This document shows, piece by piece, positions 30,501-40,985 of a stretch of DNA of 64,000 nucleotides. The stretch spans positions 23,367,067 to 23,431,066 of the forward strand of contig BTRK01000002.1 in assembly GCA_036245805.1 (NCBI GenBank). Reading direction: 5' to 3'. Below the pieces are notes generated by a model, which did no database searches, had not been told where the DNA came from, and was given only the letters and a program-made list of their open reading frames with translations. Made by a program: the position numbers and the translations under genes. Every line of letters starts with the position of its first letter. Positions within the stretch are counted from its first letter, which is position 1. Source of the stretch: Pristionchus mayeri (taxonomy: Eukaryota > Nematoda > Chromadorea > Rhabditida > Neodiplogasteridae).

Positions 30501-33500
30501 GTTTGGCCTTCTGAATCTCAACGATGGCGACAGTTATCACAATTCTGACGACGCAGTTTGAAAGAGCATCATTTGAAATACTTATAGCCAAAATTGTAGA
30601 AGGATAGGACAAACTTGAATCCTACCCCCGCGGTGTGGTCGATTCTCTCGCGATTCCTCTCATAATAAAGAACTTGATTTTTTAGAATCCAGTCTAATGA
30701 GCTTACAAAGAATCTTGCGGAGAAATTAGCTTCATACTCCAACAGATTGTGAGTATTTCATGGTAATTTATGTGTATATGGTGGCCATCGATCGTTCTAT
30801 CATAATTTTTGAGTAGCTCATGATAATTCAGCATCACGGAGCAGAAAGTAATGGAGGAAGAGAGGGAGAAGCACAAGGAATCCCAAACAGAGTGAGGATT
30901 AAAAATATTATTAGTGATTATCAAAACTGCAGGTTGAGCAATCGAATAGCTTCGTTAGAGAATAGACTCACGCAGAAGGAAAATGATAAGCAAAGGTCTG
31001 TCGGTGAAACGAAGAGAGGACAAAAAAAATCCATTTAAAACGAATGGGACGGCCCACTACAAGAGGTGGCACAATACTTCAAAATGATCGTACCGACTTG
31101 CAATTTGCAGGGTGTCATATCTATGGGTGAATGCTCCCACATGATTTTTATGTCTCTAGCTCAACATTTTGACCTACCCATTTTTGTAAAATGAAACTCA
31201 ATATTCAAGGGCATGCCATATCACATGTCTTATGAGAGATCACAGGTGCCGTTTGGCAAAAACTTCAAACAGCTTGAATCCAAAAAGCATTGAAGGGGTA
31301 GATACCCCAAAGGCCAAGGAACTTTGATTTCAAGTTGTAAAGCCGTAAATTGTAAACAACCTAAAAGCCGGCTCTCGAAATTTCGAAACTTCAAAAACTC
31401 AGAAGTTCCTTCACAGTTTACGAAAAAGGTAGTTCAAAAAAGCATTTTGTTCGTCTTCACGAGAGGTATAAGTGTTGTGTTGGACCAAAAATGATTGGGA
31501 AAAGGGATCATGTAGAAAAGTCCACGAAATCGAATTTTAGATGCAAAAAATGTCAAAAAAGTGGATGTTCTGATAAAAATTAACCCACATTTCAATGAGA
31601 TCTTTGCAGATCCGAATTCCTCATACGTTTTTACACAAAATAACCTACTTCTTTTAGCTCTCAGACCGTTTCATTTTTTTCTCTATGGGTTCAAACACCG
31701 AAAATCTGCTGTTTTTCGAAAATTCCTAAATTTTAATTATCACATATTTTCTTGCTGGTGCATCAAAAGTGGTTTTATTAGTAGTATGTAATATATCTGG
31801 CTCTGAGTAACTAGGTATGAGTAAATTAAGCGCATTTTATGATGAAACAATTTATCGGATTTTTCGTCGGTTTTCGGGAAAATCCAGATTTTTTCAGAAT
31901 AAAATACTTTTTTTCTGGAAACGACTTCAAACCTCTAAAAGTGAGACAATACTCGGAATTAAGCAAATTCGTGTCCATCGGAGCGCTGATAATGCCTGAA
32001 TATAAAAATTTCAAATCGTTGAAATTTAGGAATTTTCGAAGAACAGCAGGTTTTCGGTGTTTGAACCCCCCCCCCCCCCCAAAAATGGAACTGTCTGAGA
32101 GCTAAAAGAAGTATACTATTTTGTGTAAAAACGTATGAGGAATTCGAATCTGCAAAGATATCATTGAAATGTGGATTAATGTTTTACACTGTAAATTTAC
32201 AGGACATCCACTTATTTGAAATTTTTTTCATCTTAAATTCGATTTCGTGGACTTTTCTACATGATCCCTTTTTCCAATCATTTTTGGTCCAACACAATAC
32301 TTATTCCTCTCGTGAAGACGAACAAAATGCTTTTTTGTATGACCTTTTTCGTAAACTTTGAAGGAACTTCTGATTTTTTTTAATTTTCGAAATTTCGCGA
32401 GCCGGCTTTTAGGTTGTTTGCAATTTACGGCTTTCCAAATTGAAATCAAAGTTCCATGACCTTTGGGGGTATCTACCCCTTGCTTTTTGGATTCAAGCTG
32501 TTTGAAGTTTTTGTCAAACGGGGGTCTGGATTTCATACATTCTCTCAGAAGACATCTGATATATCATTCGAAAGAGCATGAAAAGTTATGAATAAAACTA
32601 TGTTTTCATACAAATTGACGCATGGTAGTTCGACTTATTGCATGAAATGTGCACTTTCAAACAGTTTTCGGGTATGGAAAACAGTGATGGGAACTGTTTT
32701 TACGGAAAATTTAGAAAACCGCAGATGCAGAATTAATTTCTCTAACTTTTGCATAACTTTTCATGCTCTTTCGAATGATATATAGCAGGCCCTTGAATAT
32801 TGAGTTTCATTTTTCAAAATCGGTTGGTCAAAATGTTGAGCTAGAGACATAAAAATCATGTGTGAGCATACCCTACCCATAGATATGACACCCTGCAAAT
32901 TGCAAGTCGGTACGATCATTTTAGAGTATTGTGCCACCCCTCTCCGAGTCTTACAGAGAACGTGTTTTAAGTGTGATGGAAATACTAAAAGCTGCGGATA
33001 GCGTGTGCGAAAATCTGAAGAAAGACAATAATAGTCTGACTGAAGAGTTCAAGACTTCACTTGAAGCAAGAGAGAAGCTGAATAGAAACATGTAAGTTAG
33101 AGAGTATTCCGTCTGTTGTTGTTTTTTTAAACATTATCTTAATGTTAGGAATATTTTCTGTCGTCGTAAAATTTTGCGATTCCAATTCATATGAAATTTT
33201 CAGTGACGAATTGGAGGTTTCCTTGAAGGAACAACTAAGGAAATCTGATAAATATGAGCACACAATGGAAAGTGCGGAGGAAAGAATTCGGGAAATGAAA
33301 AGTGAGAAAGAGGAGATGAAAAAAGTAATTGCGACGATGGGTCAAGAGAAGGTATGTACGGTCAGTGCAATATTTTACTTGTACGTATCACGCTGCAACT
33401 ACACGCCCATAAAATCGTGAAAAACCCCTCTGCGTCTAGTAAAAAAATATAGTATATTCACGATGTACCATGATCATATTGTCGGCCACAGTAGATTTTT

Positions 33501-36500
33501 TAAAATATATAAACCCGTTTGCCTAAGAATCGAGCAGATCCGAATTAATTCTGCCGAATTCTGCCCAGCTAAAAAATGTCGATTCTCTGTAAGTGGGTTT
33601 TGGGGTTATCGATGATGCTGAAAACGATGTGGGACGCCCGTTTTGAGCCCAGCGCCTCCGTTTTCCCCAGACGTCGTCACGTCGAAAAGAAGTTTTCGCG
33701 TATATCTCCTCTCCGGAAAGTGCTAAAAGTTCACGAGTAAGGTTCCTTAGGTAGAATTCGATGCTGATTACGTCTATACACTTCATTATTATTGAATTAT
33801 TAAAATCCAAAGTGTGCTTAGCGAGTTACATGGTTGGATTCGCTGTGACGAGGGGATTCATAATCTTTTTTTTTCTCGTTTTTTTCGCCCATTCTGCTGC
33901 TGCGAAAAAGCATTTAGTGGTCCGAAATCTGAAGAAACGACACTTCCTCTCCCTCCCCTCCTTCCCCCATGGCAGTTTAAGACTCCCCTTCCCACTCATA
34001 TATATATATATGAGGTCCTTTGCCTAAGAATCGAGCAAGTGTCGGCACAATCCAAAAATCTCAATTCTCTCCAACTTTGTGTTTTGGGGTTATCGAAGGT
34101 GCTGAAAACGATAGGCATATTTATTTTGCTCCTGGAGCCTTCGTTGGTTCCAGACGGCGTCACGTTGAAATCACGTTTTTACACATATCTGACCTCCCGG
34201 AGGAGCTAATTTCACGCAACTAAGGTTTCAGGGGTAGAATTTGATGGTGATCACTCCTATCTATTTCATTTTTCATGATTTAATAAAATTATTTTTAAAA
34301 AATCAACTTTTCGTATTGGCAAAAGTAAGTTGAGAGACATACATCAAAAGAACCGGCTTGGAGAGAGGATTCAGAATCTGTGTTTACGGCCAATTTCGTG
34401 CATCGGTTCGAAAGATTGGAGTGAAATAGTGAGCCCAGATCGGCACGAGAGGCGAGAGAGTGTGTGGATGAGAGAGGGCGGGGAGACTGCCAGGCGGAGG
34501 AAGGGGGAGAGACGAGTGGACGCATCGTATTTCGTCAATCGGGGCTCACTATTTCACTCCAATCTTTCAAACCGATGCACAAAATTGGCTGTAAACACAG
34601 ATTCTGAATCCTCTCTTCAAGCTGGTTCTTTTGATGTATGTCTCGTAACTTACTTTTGCCAATGCGAAAAGTTGATTTTTTAATAATAATTTTATTAAAT
34701 CATGAAAAATGAAATAGATAGGGAACCTTAGTCGCGTGAAATTAGCACCTCCAAGAGGTAAGATATGTGTAAAAACGTGATTTCAACGTGACGCCGTCTG
34801 GAACCAACGAAGGCTCCAGGAGCAAAATGAATAAGCCTATCGTTTTCAGCACATTCGATAACCCCCAAAAAAAACAGAAAGTTGGAGAGAATTGAGATTT
34901 TTGGCCCGTGCCAGAAACACTCGGATCTGCTCGATTCTTAGGCAAACGGCCTCATATATACAGTAGCGCTCATAAGTCATGGGACACTTTTTGCTTTTAT
35001 TGTAACTTTTTGCCCAGGAAAGGCATAATTCTGGCACTAAGGCGTGATGTACCAAATCCATTGGAGACTATGCTCATGATATTGGGGTATGACGCAATAG
35101 CCTAGTTATTGCGTAGTGATGACGCAATCAAAGTGTACTTTTTCAAAACGGCATTATTCTTACAAGGATTTTTTCCTATTCGTCAAACTTTATGAGGTTG
35201 GAGATATGACTGAGGACTACCCAGATAAAATTTTTGAAGTTGCGGCGCGACCGCACATTTGCAGCAACATTGCTGCAAAAACAAGGTCTGAAATTTAGAA
35301 CTCAGCTCCTAGACTGGCTCGAAACTCGATCAAAACGCCAAAATGATCGCCATCATGAGTAGAGTTGATCCTGAGAATATGAAAACGATATCTGGAAATT
35401 TGCCCTCAGGGCATGAAAAAATCAATTTTTTTGTATGACAATTTTTTGGACATTCATAACTTTATGGGGAAGTTACGTAAAAATCTGGTTTTTGCATAGA
35501 AATGTTTAAAATGTATTGGCGACCGGATTCCCAACTTTTTAGAGTGATTGGACATCTTTCCTACCTGCGGCGTGCGTTTATCGGGGATATACTAGGGTCG
35601 GGAATCACAGTGTTTACGCACTCTCGTCGTCTGTACTCTCTCGCCATAGGGGTAAATAGGGTGTTTTCCGACCCTGGTATACCTTCGAAAATCGCACGCC
35701 GCAGGCAGGAAAGATGTCCAATCACTCTAAAAAGTTGGGAATCGGGTCTCCAATACATTTTGAACATTCCTATATAAAAACCAGATTTTTACGTAACCTT
35801 CCCATAAAGTTATGAATGTCCAAAAAATTGTCATACAAAAAAATTGATTTTTTCATGCCCTGAGGGCAAATTTCCAGATATCGTTTTCATATTCTCAGGA
35901 TCAACTCTACTCATGATGGCGATCATTTTGGCGTTTTGATCGAGTTTCGAGCCAGTCTAGGAGCTGAGTTCTAAATTTCAGACCTTGTTTTTGCAGCAAT
36001 GCTGCTGCAAATGTGCGGTCGCGCCGCAACTTCAAAAATTTTATCTGGGTAGTCCTCAGTCATATCTCCAACCTCATAAAGTTTGACGAATAGGAAAAAA
36101 TCCTTGTAAGAATAATGCCGTTTTGAAAAAGTACACTTTGATTGCGTCATCACTACGCAATAACTAGGCTATTGCGTCATACCCCAATATCATGAGCATA
36201 GTCTCCAATGGATTTGGTACATCACGCCTTAGTGCCAGAATTATGCCTTTCCTGGGCAAAAAGTTACAATAAAAGCAAAAAGTGTCCCATGACTTATGAG
36301 CGCTACTGTATATATATATCTATACCTATATATAAAGCGCTAATTCCTGGCGCGTGACCGGATTGCGAAACAGTTGCGAAATGAGGAGAGATAGAGATCG
36401 CGCGTCAACAAGTTGCGAAACGAGTGATTGCGAAACCTAGATACTCCGCTAGGACGGGGCCCCCGCCGAAGGCGGGGGGCAGCCGGACTAGTATATATAT

Positions 36501-36763
36501 GAGTGACTATCTGAGAGAATCGAGCAATATCACCTATAGGCCGTACAACGAAAAATAAAGTGCTGCTTTTAAGATCTACCTAGGGGTGACTTTTCACGTA
36601 GAGTTCGAAAATCCACCTTAGAAAGCCGTATCTCTGACGACTCATTTCCAGTGCCGCGCTGTTGCCAGGTGGTAATTTTTTGTAACTTATGAACGGCTTA
36701 AAAAGAGAGGTGGTAAAGCAGGTTTATGAATCGCGAAATATGAAAATGCGTGTATTCTGTGAA

Positions 36764-36801
<38 letters not shown>

Positions 36802-39800
36802 TTAAAAACAACATTAAAAATAGAACAGCAAAAAATAATGACGATGATAATCACTAGTTAATGACTGGATAAAAGGGTCATGAAGTCAGGAGGATCTACT
36901 CAGGGGAACTGGTCTCATTCTCGGCATTTACTAATAGCCTTGCCGCTCTCGGAAAGAAGCTATTGTGTCTGTAGCTATGATTCGATCCAGGGTTGTTGAA
37001 TTTCATGCCGTTTCGCGTGTAGTAAATTTTGAAATAATGTTGTTTTCGGTTGTAAATACTAAATTTGCCTCGGATGAGATTTGTGGCTGCTCTTACATCA
37101 ATCGCTATTCTACGCTTCTCAAGGGACTCAATGCTTAGTTTCTTATTGCGATCGAAAGCGGTAGGCATTTTTTCTCATGCATGATCAAAACAGCGCATAA
37201 ATAAACGCCGTGTGAAATAGTTTTGTACGCTTTCGAGTCCCTTGTTATCCTTGTTTTTGGTAACGGTTGAAGACGGAGGAAGCGCTTTCTAAAATCGGTC
37301 TAATGTACATTGAGTACGTTTTGAGGAGTATTTCTATATTTTTGGTTCGTAAACCTCTGAGGATAGTGTGACAGGTAGTTTTGGCCTTAATGGATATGGT
37401 AGTGCAATGATCGGAAAAAGAGAAGTTTTTGGATAACAAAACCAAGGTCTTTCACTGTTTGTTTTTGTTCCAGAGTTGTGGTACCATAGTATATGTTCGT
37501 ATATGTTATAGTATATGTTCGCATTGCATTAGCTCTGCCTAGGTGCAATGAGTTGCACTTATGTGCAGCAAGAGGAAGTTGCCATTCTTCTGACCAGTGT
37601 ACGATAGTATGGGGCAGGTGAATTTCCCTTCCCAAAGGACCGATATACTTTTATATCATCAGCATACATTCTTGCAACTACGCAATGGTTTTGCACTAGA
37701 GTGGGAATTTCTGAGGTGGAAATAAGGAAGAGCAAGGGACCTAGGACTGAGCCCTGTGGGACGCCGCTAGTTACGGGCATTGATGTAGAGAGCACATCTT
37801 TTGCGAAATCGAAGTAGATAACGTCAACTGGTTTCCCATCACTAATCGAGGATGTCCAGTGTTCAAGGACTTGGAGCATTTGGAGCTCACGCGACCGTTT
37901 CTTGCGGAATCCATATTGCTCATCGGGGAAAATTTGTAATTGCTCACGATGGCTGATAATGGATTTGCACAAAATACGTTCAAAAACTCGGCAGAAGAAA
38001 GGTGTGATTTAAATGGGCCTGTAGTTTAGGGGATTGGAAAAGGGGGGTGATTTCTTACCAAGCGTTACTATCGAATGCCGCCAATGGGAATGGACTGTTC
38101 CAGATTGGTACGAGTTCCTAAAGATGATTTCGAGGGCTTCGGAAATTGGTACAGCAATTTGTTTTATGAAGATGAGGTCAATGTTCTCGGGTTTTTTTTA
38201 CAGGAGGAGCGTTTCCATTTCTCAATAAGGGCGCAGATTTCGTGTCTAGGAATTTGGGGTTCTTCGTATGTACCAAGCCGAGGTAGGGCTCCAGTATTGG
38301 GTAGTTTTCCGTCATCGATGGTGAAAACGCTTACGAAAGTCTCAGCAAGTAAGTTTGCTTCCCCTAAGTCATCCATGACAAGAGTACCATCAGCTCTCTT
38401 TAGGCCTTCTACTCCCTTGGATTTATTGGCACAGCGTTTCATAAGTGGTAGCAGAGGAGGATGGGGTATCCATTTCAACATCGTTATCACTGGCTACCAT
38501 AGTTGCCCACGCCGCTGCCTCGGCAGGGGGGGTGGGCAGAAAAAACAATGACCCTGGGTTCATGGGTGGCAGGGGGTGGGCAGGATATTGCCCACCCCCT
38601 GCCACCCATGAACCCCGGGTCATGGTCGAAAAATCGATGGAAGGTCGTGGGTAGGTCAATATTAAGTACTGTACCAATCGATAGTACAGTACTTCCTGAT
38701 ACAGTATATAGCTACCGTAACCCTGATTACCGTGAACTGATTTTTTTCAGAAATTGAAAATTCGGTACCCTAATTAAAAAATCAAGGTACCGTAGCCAAT
38801 CGATAGTACAGTACCACCAGATACTGTATCCCACTACCGTAACCGCGACTATCGCGAACTAACTTTATTTTTAAGAAGTCCTGGTGCCGTGCTCAAGCGA
38901 TCTGGTACCGTGCCCGATCGATTGTACCGTACCCTACTGACTACCGTAACCCAGTTCCGTGGGTCAGATCTAGTTCCTTGGGTCAAATATTTTTCTAAAA
39001 ATCCTAAATCGATAATAAAATTATTTTGAAGTATTCTACCGTAACTCTAATTAGTGTAGGACAAATTTATGATCGATTTAGGTTTTTTCTAAAATGATTT
39101 TGGATTTTTAGAAAAATGTTTGACCCAAGGAACTAGATCTGACCCACGGAACTGGGTTACGGTAGTCAGTTGGTTACTGTACAATTGATCGTTTACAACA
39201 CCAGACCGATTGTGCACGTTAGCAGGACATCTTAAAAATAAAGTTAGTTCGCGATAGTCGGGGTTACGGTAGTGGGATACGGTATCTGGTGGTATTGTAC
39301 TATCAATTGGTTACGGTACTTTGACTTTTTATTAGGGTACGGTATTTTCAATTTTTGAAAAAAATCAATTCGCGATAATCAGGGTTACGGTAGCTTTATA
39401 CGGTATCATGAAGTACTGTACTATCGATTGGTACAGTACTTAATATTGACCTACCCATGACATACCATAAATTTTTTGACCATGACCAGGGGTTCATGGT
39501 AGGACGGGGGGTGGGCAAAAGACCATAGCCCAGGGTTCATGGGTGGCAAGGGGGTGGGCAAGCCGCGCTAGCTCTGGGCAACTATGCTGGCTACACTCGA
39601 GTCGGGGGATGGAGGGGTGCACGTCTCCTCACATATCCTTTTCTCGAGACTGCGTGAGTACTGCTGCTCCTTGTCGAACTTGATCTGGAGGCTGATGCAG
39701 AACTGGAGGACATCTTCGAGTGATCCCGTAACCGTGTACTTGCGCTTCTTCGCGACTGGAGATCCGGTGGGAGACATGGCTGAGAATGAGGGAGAGCGAG

Positions 39801-40486
39801 GCGGGAATAGTCTGGTTGATGATCTCACCGTTGTGGGTACCGAATTCAGGAAGTTGCACAGTCGCTACTCTGTGCCTGTGAGATCGAAGGAGGAAGGGAG
39901 GGGCAGGGGCGAGAGAGTAGACGAAATCGAGAGAGCGGCAGAGAGGAGAGAGCGGCAGAGGGGATTCTCTTTATTTCGGCTCACTAATTGCTTTCAATTT
40001 TCGATTTCGCGGTATCAAAAGGGACGAAAATACAGATTCTGAAAATACAGATTTTCGGTTGTCATACGCGTTTCCCACGCGTCGCGTGTAAGGAAGAATT
40101 TGCAAAGGCAAGAGAGCGTTGGTTCTGGCAACTTCAATCTGATGCTTTCCGGCAATCCCTTAGTAGGGCTTTTATTGGTTTTTCGTTTTTTTGTGTTTTG
40201 TTCACAGCTTATTCGGGCATTGTTTATCCGATTGCAAATAAAAGTTACCCAACACCCGTCCCTGATCACGACAGAAGGATTGAGCGAGTATGCGAAAAAG
40301 AGAGCGGGAGTGATCAGGCACGCGCGGAAATTCAAATAATTTCAAGGGTGTTGGTGTCAATGTCGTCCTCGACTGGTAAATTTAATACATTAATTTCAGA
40401 AGTCTTCGTGTACTTCTCCTTGTCCTCCTTTCGGACCGTTCAGTCATCCTGGAGCGTCGTCTCCATCTGATACCACACAACTTTAA
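24516..40486 (+). CDS. Gene 2: long coiled-coil protein, about 335 aa, 11 exons
   Basis: Model: join of 24516-24557, 24602-24668, 24716-24767, 29058-29237, 29359-29469, 30686-30748, 30832-30891, 30933-30995, 32957-33091, 33204-33351 and 40400-40486. All junctions are GT-AG; the sum is 1008 nt with an open frame. The first ten exons are well supported by phase and acceptors; the last (CKSS-like, Cys/Pro/Ser-rich, 28 residues) is a best guess after a 7-kb intron. The protein opens with a basic MPKRRRISK that could be a nuclear signal, then Glu/Lys/Arg/Leu-rich coiled coil interrupted by an Ala/Ser/Thr-rich patch in exon 4. Introns 3-8 run phase 2 in succession, as in gene 1, and both genes end coil-then-tail, so the two may be old tandem paralogues (inference). 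AATAAA near 40775 could end the transcript. No known family recognised. Confidence 0.62.
24790..25080 (+). repeat. Dispersed repeat with empty site for the 55.4-kb Transib-like element
   Basis: Matches 55175-55359 joined to 55787-55925: shared blocks CTTCTAAAATAAAATGCGCAT and GAGCTGCCGAT. At 24970-24978 the sequence runs uninterrupted (AACGCTGGGG), where the other copy carries an insertion. Confidence 0.75.
25193..25508. repeat. Tandem repeat, two units of about 175 bp
   Basis: Blocks AATCGATACAACGTCCTTCC and GAGTCCATAGAATCACATCA occur twice (about 25205 and 25378; 25267 and 25440). Each unit pairs its start with an inverted GGAAAGG-GATATCGAT at its end, so every unit is also a loose hairpin. 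In intron 3 of gene 2. Confidence 0.8.
27249..27622. repeat. Inner palindrome with tRNA-like B box in both arms
   Basis: The arms 27249-27390 and 27478-27622 are near-perfect complements (GGAATTTATCTCGAC and partner). Each arm contains a B-box-like AGTTCGAATCCC (27358-27369; complement near 27494-27505). The A box is poor. No relation in sequence to the palindromes at 12.1 or 43 kb beyond this box. Confidence 0.7.
27888..28083 (+). CDS. Exon-like frame, unknown product, 65 aa
   Basis: After a TTTTTTAG acceptor the frame reads about 65 codons to a stop, including IIIYDEHTIEADAISARF and VFTISERQNVDMLY. Composition is protein-like, whereas the neighbours are repeats. Its second half over-reaches a sequence duplicated directly downstream in a broken frame. 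It could be a captured exon or part of a decayed transposon protein; no family recognised. Confidence 0.28.
29549..30665. mobile_element. 1.1-kb palindromic element in intron 5 of gene 2
   Basis: Ends TATAAGAGGCAAATCGCGAG and complement (CTCGCGATTCCTCTCATAA). The arms are about 450 bp each; the loop lies near 30060-30190. The ends share the AGAGAATCGA core with other palindromes here. No coding capacity; TSD unclear. Confidence 0.82.
31063..32941. mobile_element. 1.9-kb palindromic element, GAGGTGGCACAAT ends
   Basis: Arms about 31063-31745 and 32100-32941. Ends GAGGTGGCACAATACTTCAA and the complementary TATTGTGCCACCCCTC. A poly-C run of 14 sits at about 32067. The right arm has gained a nested hairpin (about 32560-32785, ATCATTCGAAAGAGCATGAA and its complement). 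The same outer end recurs at 44650-44660. It fills intron 8 of gene 2. Confidence 0.83.
33510..34956. repeat. GCCTAAGAATCGAGC repeat cluster and palindrome
   Basis: The module starting GCCTAAGAATCGAGCA occurs at 33519 and 34023, and inverted near 34930. The last two form the ends of a palindrome (34014-34950) whose centre is another inverted pair (GAAATAGTGAGCCC, about 34430 and 34545) around a GA-rich core. Partial copies lie at 50527 and 50938. An exon-like segment near 33662 belongs to this repeat. Confidence 0.75.
34961..36308. mobile_element. Tc1-like palindromic element, CAGTAGCGCTCATAAG ends
   Basis: Ends CAGTAGCGCTCATAAGTCAT and complement, flanked by TA on both sides. The 1348 bp are self-complementary apart from a loop near 35590-35690, where the two TTTTTAGAGTGATTGGACAT blocks flank a short unpaired core. 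The same frame of 60 codons appears on both strands (35116-35298 and 35971-36153) because of the symmetry. It belongs to the Tc1 type by TA duplication and CAGT ends. No transposase. Confidence 0.88.
36319..36491 (+). mobile_element. Helitron-like short element, copy 2
   Basis: Begins TCTATACCTATATATAAAGC and ends with a strong hairpin CCCCGCCGAAGGCGGGG followed by 9 nt and CTAG, then T. The insertion lies in a TATATA run. It carries GGATTGCGAAAC and GATTGCGAAACCTA motifs as in the other two copies. No inverted repeats and no target duplication, as expected for Helitrons. Confidence 0.78.
36770..38422 (-). pseudogene. Decayed CR1/jockey-like LINE reverse transcriptase
   Basis: Minus-strand frames in pieces (38164-38490, 37559-37972, 37245-37635, 36896-37168) together give a non-LTR reverse transcriptase: finger segment with ADGTLVMDDLGEANLLAETF, palm TSGVPQGSVLGPLLFLI and the active-site YADDIKVY, then thumb. 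At least three frame breaks make it inactive. A TA-dinucleotide run (36766-36797) lies at the 3' end. A 5'-truncated tail of the same family is at 47820-47932. Confidence 0.88.
38423..39777 (-). CDS. Small two-exon gene antisense in intron 10 of gene 2, 78 aa
   Basis: Model: complement of 38423-38514 and 39633-39777. The ATG lies 2 nt after CATTCTCAG, a good spliced-leader acceptor. Exon 1 encodes 48 residues starting MSPTGSPVAKKRKYTV, with a basic AKKRK patch suited to nuclear entry and an amphipathic stretch (LEDVLQFCISLQIKF). The GTGAGG donor joins in phase 1 to an exon ending ASDNDVEMDTPSSSATTYE and a stop. Alternatively exon 1 simply reads on to a stop at 39568 (69 aa). The intron would be a 1.1-kb palindrome, and exon 2 abuts the decayed LINE, so the splice is the weak point. 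Upstream, 39836-39880 may be a 5' exon. Function unknown. Confidence 0.4.
38515..39560. mobile_element. Palindromic element rich in TACCGTAACC and AATCGATAGTACAG
   Basis: Arms of roughly 450 bp (38590-39055 and 39085-39500) pair along GTACTGTACCAATCGATAG-type blocks and GACCCACGGAACTGGGTT. The outer parts repeat GGGTTCATGGGTGGCAGG in both orientations, forming an extra small hairpin at 38540-38625. No coding capacity. Confidence 0.8.
40040..40345. repeat. Decayed repeat related to 62815-62965
   Basis: Shares CGCGTGTCGCGTG-like, TTATTCGGGCA and CTTTCCGGCAATCCC-type blocks with 62815-62965. Probably a degraded non-autonomous element; ends not definable. The promoter-side 39870-39970 is GA-rich low-complexity sequence. 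Confidence 0.5.
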
Positions 40487-40985
40487 TCCGGTCTTCATGC
40501 CTTCGTACATGCCCGTGATAATGAACGCTCTGAATGGATCTCAATGGAATGAACGAATTAATCAATGTTAGTTAAACCTCTGTATAGTTTAACATTTTTC
40601 TGTACCTTAGTATTTATTATTACAACGTGTAAAATATGTTCTTTGGTCTAAAACGGAAGTTTACTCGATTTCTAAATTTCAGAAGCTGCAAGAGAGTTAA
40701 CATTGTTCTTTTCTTCTTAGAGTTACCCGTTCTACTGTTATGTTTTCCATGTTACTGGATGAGCTAATACAGTGAATAAAATTATGTTAATACTATGTAA
40801 ATTAATTTTTCTCAACGGGTTTATTTCCCACAAAGTTCTTTCATTCATTCATTCATTCATTTATTCCGTTGGGGTGAGATTTCAAGAATGGCGAGTGTAT
40901 ACAAGAAACGGATGTCCGTCGATTGGATCGAATCGGTTGGATGTTGCTTGGCAGCAAGGGTATGGGAGGGAGAGGGATAATTGAT

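Noticed and set aside
33662..33737. A neat exon (TTTTCCCCAG acceptor, GTAAGG donor, open in phase 0) as exon 11 of gene 2.
   Set aside because: The same sequence occurs, with stops and indels, at 34140 and 34750 as part of the GCCTAAGAATCGAGC repeat, so it is repeat sequence.
35116..36153. Identical 60-codon frames on both strands.
   Set aside because: They are mirror images in the two arms of the Tc1-like palindrome 34961-36308, not genes.
40358..40470. A two-exon gene starting MSSST with a 24-nt intron (40375-40399).
   Set aside because: A 24-nt intron is below any plausible splicing minimum; the acceptor is better used by the last exon of gene 2.
40682..40699. AAGCTGCAAGAGAGTTAA after TTTCAG as an alternative last exon of gene 2.
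   Set aside because: It would add only five residues; the upstream exon at 40400 also fits in phase and gives a fuller tail. It cannot be excluded without transcripts.
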